Part shown: piece after piece, positions 35,833 to 44,262 of the stretch
Position numbering within the stretch: position 1 is the stretch's first letter
Layout: each line of letters opens with the position of its first letter
DNA from: an uncultured Clostridium sp.
GTDB taxonomy: Bacteria > Bacillota > Clostridia > Lachnospirales > Lachnospiraceae
Assembly (NCBI GenBank): GCA_902496665.1
Contig: CABVBU010000004.1
Coordinates: 76,297-140,296 of the forward strand
DNA: 64,000 bases
Direction of reading: 5' to 3'
The notes under the pieces: generated by a model
The model's database searches: none
The model's input: only the letters and a program-made list of their open reading frames with translations
Told to the model about the DNA's origin: nothing
Made by a program: the position numbers and the translations under genes

Positions 35833-35965
35833 GTAACTGCTCAGTAGGTCTGCGCACTTGCTGCGCTGACCGTAAGAAAACATAGGCTGGAAGGCAAAAA
35901 TCCCATCAGCGAAGCTGATTTGGAATGGATTTTTGCACGTAACTATGAAGGTACTGAATAGTTAC
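35833..35965. repeat. Nested palindromic element upstream of trpS
   Basis: Outer arms GTAACTGCTCAGTA (35833-35846) and TACTGAATAGTTAC (35952-35965) pair with two mismatches. Inside, CAAAAATCC/GGATTTTTG (35895-35903 with 35927-35935) encloses ATCAGC-gaa-GCTGAT, and GCGCA/TGCGC forms another small hairpin. No protein frame is plausible. The layout resembles the element at 40342-40474. Confidence 0.7.
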
Positions 35966-36128
35966 TCAAATTCTTAATAATTCAACCGGGCTTTGCGTCT
36001 CACATAGGATTATAAAGCGAATTCACTTCTTTTGCAAGTACAACCAGCTCTTTTCAGCTTTTCCCTGTTTGATCCGGAGCAGGACCGATCCGGATCGGAT
36101 TCCGCATACAAAAGATAGATGCCTGCTG

Positions 36129-36175
36129 AAAAAAATTCAGCCATGACACTTTTTACGGTGCATGGCTGAATTTTC
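36129..36175 (-). terminator. Intrinsic terminator of serC-serA
   Basis: AAAATTCAGCCATG and CATGGCTGAATTTT form a 14-bp perfect stem about 10 bp after the serA stop; the A/T flanks on both sides make it usable in both directions. Confidence 0.9.
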
Positions 36176-36186
36176 TTCCGATTTTT

Positions 36187-37353
36187 CTACCCCTTGATCA
36201 CGCGGACCTTATACATCCCGTTGATCTTTTCAAGATGGGCAACCGCCTCCGCTTTCGCCGGATCTTCCAGATCAAGAAGTGTGTACGCATACTTGTCACG
36301 GCTCTTGTTTGTCATGTTGGCGATGTTGATTCCCTCAGCAGCCAGGATTGAAGTGATCTGTCCGATCATGTTCGGAACGTTCGCGTGGAGCAGACCGATC
36401 CTTCCTGCAACCTGGCAGATTCCCATGTCGCAGGCCGGATAATTCACAGAGTTCTTGATATTACCATTTTCTAAGTAATCCTTCAGCTCATCCGCAGCCA
36501 TCACCGCGCAGTTGTCCTCGGATTCCTCCGTGGAAGCGCCAAGATGTGGTGTTGCGATCACGCCTTCCATTGCGGAAGTCTTCGCGTTCGGGAAGTCGGT
36601 GATATATTTCTTCACCTTTCCGCTCTTTAACGCCTCTGCCATATCATCATCATTTACAAGCAGGTCTCTCGCGTAGTTTAAGATCACGACGCCGTCCTTC
36701 ATCTGATCAAAAGCATCCTTGTTGATCATTTCCTTCGTGGAATCGAGAAGCGGCACATGGACAGTGATGTAATCGCAGTCTTTGTAGATCGTGTTCACGT
36801 CCATGATATGTTTTACGGAGCGGGACAGCATCCATGCGGCGTTGACGGAGATAAACGGGTCATATCCGTAAACTTCCATTCCGAGAGCCGCGGCAGCGTT
36901 TGCAACCTCACAGCCGATCGCACCGAGACCGATGACGCCGAGCTTCTTGCCCTTGATCTCGTTTCCTGCAAAGGCCTTTTTGCTCTTCTCCATCTTCTTC
37001 GCAATGTCCTCTTCCCCTGCATGTTCCCTGCACCACTCAATACCGCCGACAACGTCTCGGGATGTCAGGAACAGACCTGCGAGAACAAGCTCCTTTACAC
37101 CGTTCTTGTTTGCGCCCGGTGTGTTGAATACGACGATACCCTTCTTCGCGCACTCGTCGAGCGGGATATTGTTGACTCCGGCTCCGGCTCTGGCGATGGC
37201 CTGGAGTCCGGCCGGGAATTCTGTCTCGTGGAGAGACGCGCTGCGGACCAGGATTCCTTCCGCGTCCTTAATATCATCTACAAGTTTATAGTCTCCTGTG
37301 AGGCGGTCTGTGCCATAGTGGGAGATCTGATTTAAACAACAAATATTTCTCAT
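36187..37353 (-). CDS. serA: D-3-phosphoglycerate dehydrogenase
   Basis: First step of serine synthesis: oxidises 3-phosphoglycerate to 3-phosphohydroxypyruvate with NAD+. 388 residues: the substrate domain, then the Rossmann motif LGVIGLGAIGCEVANAAAAL near 138-157, VHVPLLDSTKEMI, the catalytic region around ATPHLGASTEESEDNC with the His, and a C-terminal ACT domain (NVPNMIGQITSILAAEGINI) for serine feedback. It follows serC by 32 bp, and the ATG follows GAGGAAAAATC. SerA and SerC make phosphoserine; a SerB phosphatase is not in the window. Confidence 0.96.
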   Translation of the reverse strand: MRNICCLNQISHYGTDRLTGDYKLVDDIKDAEGILVRSASLHETEFPAGLQAIARAGAGVNNIPLDECAKKGIVVFNTPGANKNGVKELVLAGLFLTSRDVVGGIEWCREHAGEEDIAKKMEKSKKAFAGNEIKGKKLGVIGLGAIGCEVANAAAALGMEVYGYDPFISVNAAWMLSRSVKHIMDVNTIYKDCDYITVHVPLLDSTKEMINKDAFDQMKDGVVILNYARDLLVNDDDMAEALKSGKVKKYITDFPNAKTSAMEGVIATPHLGASTEESEDNCAVMAADELKDYLENGNIKNSVNYPACDMGICQVAGRIGLLHANVPNMIGQITSILAAEGINIANMTNKSRDKYAYTLLDLEDPAKAEAVAHLEKINGMYKVRVIKG

Positions 37354-37385
37354 GATTTTTCCTCTGATCTTTTCATCCGGCAGTC

Positions 37386-38474
37386 TTACGCGTCCGCGTG
37401 CTCCGCCTCAAATTTCTTCATAAATTCTACAAGCTTCACAACGCCCTCCTCCGGCATTGCGTTGTAGATGCTGGCTCTCATGCCGCCAACAGTACGGTGT
37501 CCCTTTAAGTTCACGAATCCGGCTGCCTCCGCCTCTTTTACGAACAGGGCATCCAGATCTTTATCGCCTGTAACGAACGGCACATTCATGATGGAACGGT
37601 CCTCTTTGCGGACAGTTCCGTGGAAGAGCTTGCTCTCGTCCAGGTAATCATAGAGGATCTTTGCCTTTCTCTCGTTTTTCTCCTTCATAGCTTCCAGTCC
37701 GCCCTGCTTCTTCAGCCATTTGAAGACCTTGCCACAGATATAGATTCCGTAACACGGCGGAGTATTGTAGAGGGATCCGGCCTTCGCCTGGACATCGTAG
37801 CGCATGATCGTCGGTGTCTCCGGAAGAACATCCTCGCGGATCAGGTCCTCACGGATAATTACGATAACGACACCTGCCGGTCCGATATTTTTCTGGACGC
37901 CGCCGTAGATCACACCGTATTTTGATACGTCCATCGGTTCAGAGAGGAAACATGAGGACACATCGGAAACGAGTGTTTTTCCCTTTGTGTTCGGGAGTGT
38001 ATGGAATTTTGTTCCGTAGATCGTATTGTTCTCGCAAATATAAACATAGTCAGCATTCTCATCGACCGGAAGATCGGAACAATCCGGAATATAGCTGAAC
38101 GTCTTATCCTCACTGGACGCGATGGCATTCGCTGTTCCGTAAAGCTTTGCTTCCTTCCATGCTTTCTTTGCCCACTGTCCGGTAATAATATAGTCACCGA
38201 CACGGTTTTTAAAAAGGTTTAACGGGACTGCCGCAAACTGCTGGTGAGCTCCACCCTGTAAAAACAGGACCTTATAGTTGTCCGGGATCTTTAAAAGATC
38301 GCGAATGTCCTGCTCTGCCGTCTGGATGATCTCCTCGAACGCTTTTGAGCGGTGGCTCATCTCCATAACGGACATTCCGGTACCGTTATAATCCAGCATC
38401 TCGGCTGCTGCCTCTTTCAATACTTCTTCCGGCAACACAGCCGGTCCTGCGGAAAAGTTGTAAACTCTGCTCAT
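37386..38474 (-). CDS. serC: Phosphoserine aminotransferase
   Basis: PLP-dependent fold-I enzyme converting 3-phosphohydroxypyruvate and glutamate to phosphoserine. 362 residues starting MSRVYNFSAGPAVLPEEVL, the SerC hallmark. HRSKAFEEI, LFLQGGAHQQFAAVPLN (phosphate-binding) and VIYGGVQKNIGPAGVVIV with the PLP-lysine (QKN) are present. The ATG follows AGAGAGGGGAATAAAACT. A possible promoter (TTGATT, 17 bp, TAGGAT) lies near 38630. It is first in the two-gene serine operon. Confidence 0.96.
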   Translation of the reverse strand: MSRVYNFSAGPAVLPEEVLKEAAAEMLDYNGTGMSVMEMSHRSKAFEEIIQTAEQDIRDLLKIPDNYKVLFLQGGAHQQFAAVPLNLFKNRVGDYIITGQWAKKAWKEAKLYGTANAIASSEDKTFSYIPDCSDLPVDENADYVYICENNTIYGTKFHTLPNTKGKTLVSDVSSCFLSEPMDVSKYGVIYGGVQKNIGPAGVVIVIIREDLIREDVLPETPTIMRYDVQAKAGSLYNTPPCYGIYICGKVFKWLKKQGGLEAMKEKNERKAKILYDYLDESKLFHGTVRKEDRSIMNVPFVTGDKDLDALFVKEAEAAGFVNLKGHRTVGGMRASIYNAMPEEGVVKLVEFMKKFEAEHADA

Positions 38475-38893
38475 AGTTTTATTCCCCTCTCTCTGATTGC
38501 TCTATGATCGGTCCTTTCAGGAATGACCACACATCCAGCCTTTGTCTCTCGATCCAGCGCCGCACTTTACTCTGTCTCTTCTCTACCAGTGTAACGCAAC
38601 GACTCAAGATGATTTGACATATATCCTAACACAAGTGCCCGGGCAAATCAATGTTAAAATTGCCTTTTTTCTCGAATTATGCAAACTTTTTTCTTTTTTT
38701 GATATCTTTTTTAACAATATATGCGGCTCTTATATTTCGTCTGCTATTTATTTTTCTTCAGATATGGCTTCAGGGATCAGATTCCAACACATTCGTGTGT
38801 CTCACGCAATCACCGGCAACCGTCTGAGACTTCTGTTTCCTGTTACACTTACAGTTCCGCCACCGACAGATTATTCCGGAGGGCATGAGAACA

Positions 38894-38936
38894 CAAAAAA
38901 AATGGCAGAACACACACTCTCATGTATTCTGCCATC
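38894..38936 (-). terminator. Intrinsic terminator of leuB
   Basis: ATGGCAGAA and TTCTGCCAT enclose a 16-base loop and are followed on the minus strand by eight T, 20 bp after the leuB stop. Confidence 0.88.
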
Positions 38937-38954
38937 ATAATCATTCTTATTTTA

Positions 38955-40037
38955 TTAGATTCTATCACAGATCAGATTTCCCATCTCAGTGGTTCCAACC
39001 TGCTTTTTGCCCTCGTCCATGATATCGACGGTGCGATAGCCCTCTGCGAGAACCTTTCTGACAGCATCCTCGATAGCATCTGCTTCCTTGTCAAGGTCGA
39101 AGGAGAAGCGGAGCATCATAGCTGCAGAGAGGATCGTCGCAATCGGATTTGCGATGTCTTTGCCTGCGATATCCGGTGCGGAACCGTGGCTCGGCTCGTA
39201 GAGACCGAATTTGCTCTCATTTAAGCTTGCGGAGGACAGCATTCCGATGGATCCGGTGATCATGCTCGCCTCGTCGGATAAGATGTCGCCAAACATGTTC
39301 TCAGTCAAGATAACATCGAACTGGCGCGGGTTCATAACGAGCTGCATTGCGCAGTTGTCGACCAGCATATTTTCAAGAGTGACCTCCGGGTAGTCCTTTG
39401 CGACTTCCGCAACGACTTTTCTCCAGAGTCTGGAGGAGTCGAGAACGTTTGCCTTGTCAACGCTTGTTACTTTCTTCTTTCTCTTCATGGCGATCTCGAA
39501 TGCCTTGATCGCTACGCGGCGGATCTCCTTCTCGCTGTATACGAGAGTATCTGTCGCCTGCTCAACACCGTTTACAGTCTCTGTGTGACGCTCACCGAAG
39601 TAAAGGCCTCCGGTCAGCTCGCGGACGATGACCATGTCGAAGCCGTCACCGATGATCTCCTTCTTTAACGGGCATGCGCCTGCAAGATCATTGTAGAGGT
39701 ATGCCGGGCGGATATTCGCGAAGAGGTTTAATCCTTTACGGATCGCAAGAAGTCCTGCCTCCGGTCTTAAGTTCGGGGCAACATCGTACCAGCGGGAGTT
39801 TCCGACATTTCCGCCGACTGCGCCGAGAAGAACAGCATCGCTCTTCTTTGCTGTCTCCAACGCCTCGTCTGTCAGCGGCACACCGTAGGTGTCAATGGAG
39901 ATTCCACCCATGAGGACCTCTTCGTAGTTGAATTTATGGCCGTATTTCTGACCTGCTCTATCTAAAACTTTCTTTGCTTCTCTCACGATTTCCGGACCGA
40001 TCCCGTCGCCGGAGATCGTTGCAATTCTATATTCCAT
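38955..40037 (-). CDS. leuB: 3-isopropylmalate dehydrogenase
   Basis: Third step of leucine synthesis. The start at 40037 (MEYRIATISGDGIGPE) follows GGAGGAAAAAGAC. 360 residues with GDGIGPEIVREAKKVL, the substrate loop LRPEAGLLAIRKGLNLFANI (Arg residues), DKANVLDSSRLWR, DNCAMQLVMNP and the NAD-binding GSAPDIAGKDIANP. Other leu genes are not nearby, so it is detached from the usual leuABCD cluster in this window. Confidence 0.95.
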   Translation of the reverse strand: MEYRIATISGDGIGPEIVREAKKVLDRAGQKYGHKFNYEEVLMGGISIDTYGVPLTDEALETAKKSDAVLLGAVGGNVGNSRWYDVAPNLRPEAGLLAIRKGLNLFANIRPAYLYNDLAGACPLKKEIIGDGFDMVIVRELTGGLYFGERHTETVNGVEQATDTLVYSEKEIRRVAIKAFEIAMKRKKKVTSVDKANVLDSSRLWRKVVAEVAKDYPEVTLENMLVDNCAMQLVMNPRQFDVILTENMFGDILSDEASMITGSIGMLSSASLNESKFGLYEPSHGSAPDIAGKDIANPIATILSAAMMLRFSFDLDKEADAIEDAVRKVLAEGYRTVDIMDEGKKQVGTTEMGNLICDRI

Positions 40038-40289
40038 GTCTTTTTCCTCCATATCCCGCCTGAAAATTTACGAAACGCTGCCGTCATTTCCATATTTTCG
40101 GGTATTTTACTTTTCATATTTGTACCGGACTAATTCCTTTTCTGTCCGATTATCTCTTTGTAATCATACTCTAATTTTTCTTAATTTTCAACAAATTGGA
40201 GGAATTACTGGCATATATGTTTTCTATTATTTATATGAATCGCAGTTATACTTTGGCGGGGTTCGCTCTCACTGCTTCTTTTCATGATA

Positions 40290-40338
40290 AAAGGCACATC
40301 ACCCCGGAACCGATGTTTATTCCATGGCATGTGCCTTT
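40290..40338. terminator. Bidirectional terminator between aguB and leuB
   Basis: AAAGGCACAT and ATGTGCCTTT form a 10-bp perfect stem with a T-run on the plus strand and a shorter one on the minus strand. Confidence 0.7.
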
Positions 40339-40341
40339 TTC

Positions 40342-40474
40342 GTTACTGTTCACGCTTTGCGCAAACAGTAACTGATTTTGCCGATGCTTCGCATTCCGAA
40401 TCGGCAAAATCCACTACCACCACTGTATTGTACGGAATTTTCAGTTCAGAAAATTCCTACCCGTGTACAGTAAC
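40342..40474. repeat. Three-hairpin palindromic element downstream of aguB
   Basis: Consecutive perfect stems: GTTACTGTT/AACAGTAAC (40342-40372), ATTTTGCCGAT/ATCGGCAAAAT (40375-40410) and GGAATTTT/AAAATTCC (40434-40457). GTTACTGTTCAC at the left end can also pair with GTGTACAGTAAC at the right end (40463-40474), enclosing the whole element and excluding the first hairpin. No protein frame is plausible. Confidence 0.7.
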
Positions 40475-40497
40475 CCTTTTTCTTCTCTGAATTTTTC

Positions 40498-41364
40498 TTA
40501 CTCGTGATACATCTCCGGTCTTCTGTCTCTGAAGAGTCCCCAGGAAAATCTCTCGCGCTCCAGCTCGTCCAGATCAAACTCCGCTGTGATGACACCCTCA
40601 CTGTCGCGGTCCATGGACCGGATCACTTCACCGGCACCGTCCGTAATAAAGGAGGAACCATAAAACTTCAGGGCAGATTTCTGGTTTCCGTTTGCCTCAC
40701 ACGGTGTCACCTCTTCAAGGCCCACACGGTTTGCCGCGATCACCGGCATCAGGTTCGACGCGGAATGTCCCTGCATGCAGCGTCTCCAGTGGGGCATACT
40801 GTCTACAGAGAGGATTGGCTCACTGCCGATGGCTGTCGGGTAGAATAAGAGTTCCGCTCCCTTTACTGCCATAAATCTTGCGGTCTCCGGGAACCACTGG
40901 TCCCAGCAGATACCCACGCCGATAGTGCCATAGCGGGTCTTAAATGCCTTAAACCCCGTATCTCCCGGTGTGAAGTAGAATTTCTCCTGATAATAGTGGT
41001 CATCCGGGATATGGGTCTTCCGGTAGATTCCAAGGTTCGTTCCATCAGCATCAAGGATAGCGACGGTGTTGAACAGGCGCTTTCCGTCCTTCTCATAGAA
41101 GCTGATCGGAAGGACTACTTTCAGTTCCTCCGCGATCTTTGCGAAGTGCTTCACTGCGTCGTTCTCCTCCACCGGTTTCGCAAACTCATAGTATTCGTAC
41201 TGGCGCTCCTGGCAGAAATACTGGCGCTCAAAGAGCTCCGGGAGCAGGATGATCTGTGCGCCGTCCGCCGCCGCTTCTCTCACAAGTCGCTCTGCGTTCG
41301 CAATATTTTCATTTACATTTTCTGTGCAGCGCATCTGTACCGCTGCCACTTTTACTTTTCGCAT
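40498..41364 (-). CDS. aguB: N-carbamoylputrescine amidase
   Basis: Nitrilase-superfamily enzyme that hydrolyses N-carbamoylputrescine to putrescine, CO2 and ammonia. 288 residues with the Glu-Lys-Cys triad: LPELFERQYFCQ (Glu), YRKTHIPDDHYYQEKFYF (Lys) and VGICWDQWFPETARFMA (Cys). These flanks are specific to the AguB branch. It follows aguA by 27 bp; together they turn agmatine into putrescine. The ATG follows AGGAGGAAATACAAA. Confidence 0.95.
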   Translation of the reverse strand: MRKVKVAAVQMRCTENVNENIANAERLVREAAADGAQIILLPELFERQYFCQERQYEYYEFAKPVEENDAVKHFAKIAEELKVVLPISFYEKDGKRLFNTVAILDADGTNLGIYRKTHIPDDHYYQEKFYFTPGDTGFKAFKTRYGTIGVGICWDQWFPETARFMAVKGAELLFYPTAIGSEPILSVDSMPHWRRCMQGHSASNLMPVIAANRVGLEEVTPCEANGNQKSALKFYGSSFITDGAGEVIRSMDRDSEGVITAEFDLDELERERFSWGLFRDRRPEMYHE

Positions 41365-41391
41365 TTTGTATTTCCTCCTGTCGTATCTTTC

Positions 41392-42504
41392 CTATCTCCC
41401 CTGCGGGATCTGCTGTGTGATACAGTGGATATTTCCGCCGCCGAGCAGAATATCCCGGGCCGGGATCGGGCAAATCTTTCTTTCCGGGAACACTTTTCCG
41501 AGGATCTCCACCGCCGTCTTATCATGCTCATCCCCGAACTGCGGCACGATCACTCCGCCGTTTGAGATATAGAAGTTTACATAACTCGCCGCAAGCCGTT
41601 CCCCGGCTTCTCGCGTGTCCTCGCCGTCCTCAAACTCATAGCCACCGAGATCCTCCTCTGTGACGCAGATCGGATTCTTCGGGATCGGAAGCTTGTGGAC
41701 CTTGATCTTTCTTCCCATTGCATCTCTTTCATGTTCCAGAATGTCCAGGCAGCTCTTTGACATGGCATACTGCGGGTCTGACTCGTCGTCTGTCCATCCC
41801 AGGACTACCTCTCCCGGACGCACGAACGCGCAGATATTGTCCACATGCTCATTCGTCTCATCGTTGTAGATGCCGCGCTCCAGCCAGATCACCTTCTTCG
41901 CTCCCAGGTAATCACAGAGTTTCTTTTCGATCTCATTCTTTGTGAGCTTCGGATTTCTTCCGCCGCTTAACAGGCAGGCAGCCGTCACGAGGACAGTTTC
42001 CTCGCCGTCAGAATGGATCGAGCCGCCTTCCAGGACGAATGGATGCGCCTCATAGCATTCGTATCCAAGCTTACCGCAGACATTTTCCGCCACCCGGTCG
42101 TCCTTCTCCCAGTGGGCGTAAAGTCCGTCCACGGTTCCGCCCCAGGCGTTGAACTCCCAGTCGATGCCACGGACAGTGCCTTCCCCGTTCACCACAAAGG
42201 TCGGTGCCACATCTCGCGCCCAGGCATCGTCGGACTCCATCCGGATCACATGGATCCCGTGTCCCGGATTCCCTGCTAACATCTCTCGGGCATTCTCCTC
42301 CACATCCGGCTCCGCCAGCATAAAGACCTCCTCGCTCTCGGCGATGGCCCAGGCCACGCGTTTGAAGGCCTCTCTCGCCTTCTTTGCCCCGTAATTCCAG
42401 CTTCCCGGGCGCTTCGGCCATATCATGATACAGCCCCGGTGTGGTTCAAATTCGCCCGGCATGCGGAATCCATCCGCTGCCGGTATCGTGTGAAGTTTAT
42501 TCAT
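41392..42504 (-). CDS. aguA: Agmatine deiminase
   Basis: Converts agmatine to N-carbamoylputrescine and ammonia. The ATG at 42504 (MNKLHTIPAADGFRMPGEF) is chosen over an upstream in-frame ATG because GGAAAGGAACTGCAGA precedes it. 370 residues. Visible motifs are FEPHRGCIMIWPKRPGSW, SDDAWARDVAPTFVV, the guanidino-modifying region VLEGGSIHSDGEETVLVT, NEHVDNICAF and the C-terminal LLGGGNIHCITQQIP with the catalytic Cys. Agmatine would come from the speA gene 12 kb away on the same strand. Confidence 0.96.
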   Translation of the reverse strand: MNKLHTIPAADGFRMPGEFEPHRGCIMIWPKRPGSWNYGAKKAREAFKRVAWAIAESEEVFMLAEPDVEENAREMLAGNPGHGIHVIRMESDDAWARDVAPTFVVNGEGTVRGIDWEFNAWGGTVDGLYAHWEKDDRVAENVCGKLGYECYEAHPFVLEGGSIHSDGEETVLVTAACLLSGGRNPKLTKNEIEKKLCDYLGAKKVIWLERGIYNDETNEHVDNICAFVRPGEVVLGWTDDESDPQYAMSKSCLDILEHERDAMGRKIKVHKLPIPKNPICVTEEDLGGYEFEDGEDTREAGERLAASYVNFYISNGGVIVPQFGDEHDKTAVEILGKVFPERKICPIPARDILLGGGNIHCITQQIPQGR

Positions 42505-42611
42505 TCTGCAGTTCCTTTCCTGACTTATCTTCATTACTACTAATTATGCTAATCTATCTCATGTCCATCTTTCTGCTATTCGCCCCAAAAGCCACTCGCA
42601 CTTCCAGTATT

Positions 42612-43031
42612 TTACCGCCACTTTTTTATGTATCCACCTTTTTCCTGGTCACAGGGCGGGGGACATCCACAGTCCCTATTACAGGGCGGCGGACAGTCAC
42701 ATCTTCCTCCCGGCTCACATGGAGGCGGGCAGGGACAAAACGGCGGCTTTGGCGGCGGTGGCGGGCCTGGCTTCGGAGGTTTCGGCGGCTTTTCCTTCTT
42801 CTCCTCCACCCGGACCAGAATGATATCGTCCCCGATCTGGCAGATATCCTCAAAGGGGATCACAAATTCCTTTTCCCTGCCTAAAAAACCACAGACACAG
42901 CCCGGCCCCGGCACGATGATCGCCAGGATCCTGCCTGTACACGGATCAATGTCCATGTCCCCCACAAACCCCAGCCGTTTGCAATCGCAGACATTGATCA
43001 CTTCCCGCCTCTTTAACTCGCTCATCCGCAT
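42612..43031 (-). CDS. YlmC/YmxH-family PRC-barrel protein with Pro/Cys-rich tail
   Basis: 139 residues from ATG 43031 (MRMSELKRREVINVCDCKRL), preceded by GGGAGATGATGCC. The N-terminal 80 residues form the short PRC-barrel known from clostridial YlmC/YmxH sporulation-associated proteins (GFVGDMDIDPCTGRILAIIV, IPFEDICQIGDDIILVRV). The last 55 residues are remarkable: Lys/Pro repeats, a run of six Pro-rich residues, then a string of Cys-Pro motifs (FCPCPPPCEPGGRCDCPPPC). The tail could bind metals or crosslink in a spore coat; that is inference. Confidence 0.8.
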   Translation of the reverse strand: MRMSELKRREVINVCDCKRLGFVGDMDIDPCTGRILAIIVPGPGCVCGFLGREKEFVIPFEDICQIGDDIILVRVEEKKEKPPKPPKPGPPPPPKPPFCPCPPPCEPGGRCDCPPPCNRDCGCPPPCDQEKGGYIKKWR

Positions 43032-43203
43032 GGCATCATCTCCCGGACAAAAACATTTTATGTATCCCATCAACCACAAACCTGTTACTCGCGCAGGCTG
43101 CCGTCAATCAATCATACTCTCTATTTATAGTCTATGTTCCATTTCTTGTCCCTGAGATGAATATCCAGCATTATTTTCACTTAATTGTAATTTTTCTGAA
43201 GCT

Positions 43204-44031
43204 TTACAGCTCAATATTCTCCGGCAGTTTTCCCACTGCCTTCAAAATCTTCGCCGCATTTCTCCACAACATGTCTTCCTTTTCACTGTCCGAAAAGCTG
43301 CTGTCCTTGATCCGCGCGATGGCGGCCTTCTGGCTGCCATAGGGAAAATCGCAGCCGTAGAGCACCCGCTTTGTGCCGAACTGCCGGACGATCTTTTCGA
43401 ACTCCCCGGCTTCCTCCAGCTCCGCGCTCATGGCCGTATCGATAAACACATTTTCCGGCAGATTTTCAAGATTCTCATCAGGATTTTTCATCATGCAGAA
43501 GCTTCCCATATGGGCCATGATGATCGGAATATCCGGGGCAGATTTTAAGATTTTTCGAATTCCCGATGGGTAAAGATCATAAGGACGCACGATCCTCGTC
43601 GTCCCCATATGGATCAATACTGGAAATCCCAGTTCATTGATCTTTCTCCACATCTCCTCATACTTCGGGTCTTCCAGATGGACCTTCTGGAACGGCGGAT
43701 GGAACTTGATTCCAGCCATCTCCATGTCCTTTAACTTCTCCAGCTCCTCGATCACATTCTCACAGTCCGGGTGAAGTCCCCCGAATGGGATAATATTCTT
43801 CCTTGCCGATTCCTTCGCAAACCGGTTCACCTCCGCCTGATTCTGGGGTTTTGAGACCACCGGCAGGTTCACGGAAATATCCACCCCTGCCTCCTTCATC
43901 CTCGCCAGCAGATTTTCCCGGATCGGAAGCTTCTTAAAATCATCATTCTCATGTCCGGTGACCTCCATGGCCCGTCTCGCCAGGGCAACCGGGTAGATAT
44001 GGGTGTGAATGTCAATGATCCTGCAATTCAT
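43204..44031 (-). CDS. Amidohydrolase family (TIM-barrel) protein
   Basis: 275 residues from ATG 44031. The N-terminal metal motif IIDIHTHIYP (HxH) is followed by IPFGGLHPDCENVIEEL, AGIKFHPPFQKVHLEDPKYE, PVLIHMGTTRIVRPYDLYPS and the final ALYGCD-like metal region VLYGCDFPYGSQKAAI. This places it in the amidohydrolase_2 group (decarboxylase/hydrolase type). The substrate is unknown. It is single, between the YlmC-like gene and pepV. Confidence 0.85.
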   Translation of the reverse strand: MNCRIIDIHTHIYPVALARRAMEVTGHENDDFKKLPIRENLLARMKEAGVDISVNLPVVSKPQNQAEVNRFAKESARKNIIPFGGLHPDCENVIEELEKLKDMEMAGIKFHPPFQKVHLEDPKYEEMWRKINELGFPVLIHMGTTRIVRPYDLYPSGIRKILKSAPDIPIIMAHMGSFCMMKNPDENLENLPENVFIDTAMSAELEEAGEFEKIVRQFGTKRVLYGCDFPYGSQKAAIARIKDSSFSDSEKEDMLWRNAAKILKAVGKLPENIEL

Positions 44032-44205
44032 CCTTTGTCCATCCTGTCTTTCCTCCATGCGCCGTCTCCGGCTTCATACTCCTGATTTTTTGTAAATGCT
44101 GCCAGAGCTTCTTTCCGCAGCACTTCATGAGCATCTATTTCTCTGCGATCCAGCACCATTTTACCATGCAGACTGTACGCTTTGCAATATACAAGTAATT
44201 ACAAA

Positions 44206-44242
44206 CGGCCTGACCTCATTTCTGAAGCCAGACCGCTATCAT
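44206..44242 (-). terminator. Probable terminator of pepV
   Basis: On the minus strand GCGGTCTGGCTT faces AGGTCAGGCCGT with G-U pairs and a short loop, followed by TTTGTAATT; it starts about 20 bp after the stop. Confidence 0.5.
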
Positions 44243-44262
44243 ACGCTCTATCACATAAGCTC

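Noticed and set aside
34700..36186. T-box riboswitch for trpS
   Set aside because: The conserved T-box core (AGGGTGGNACCGCG) and specifier-type stem are absent from the leader on the minus strand.
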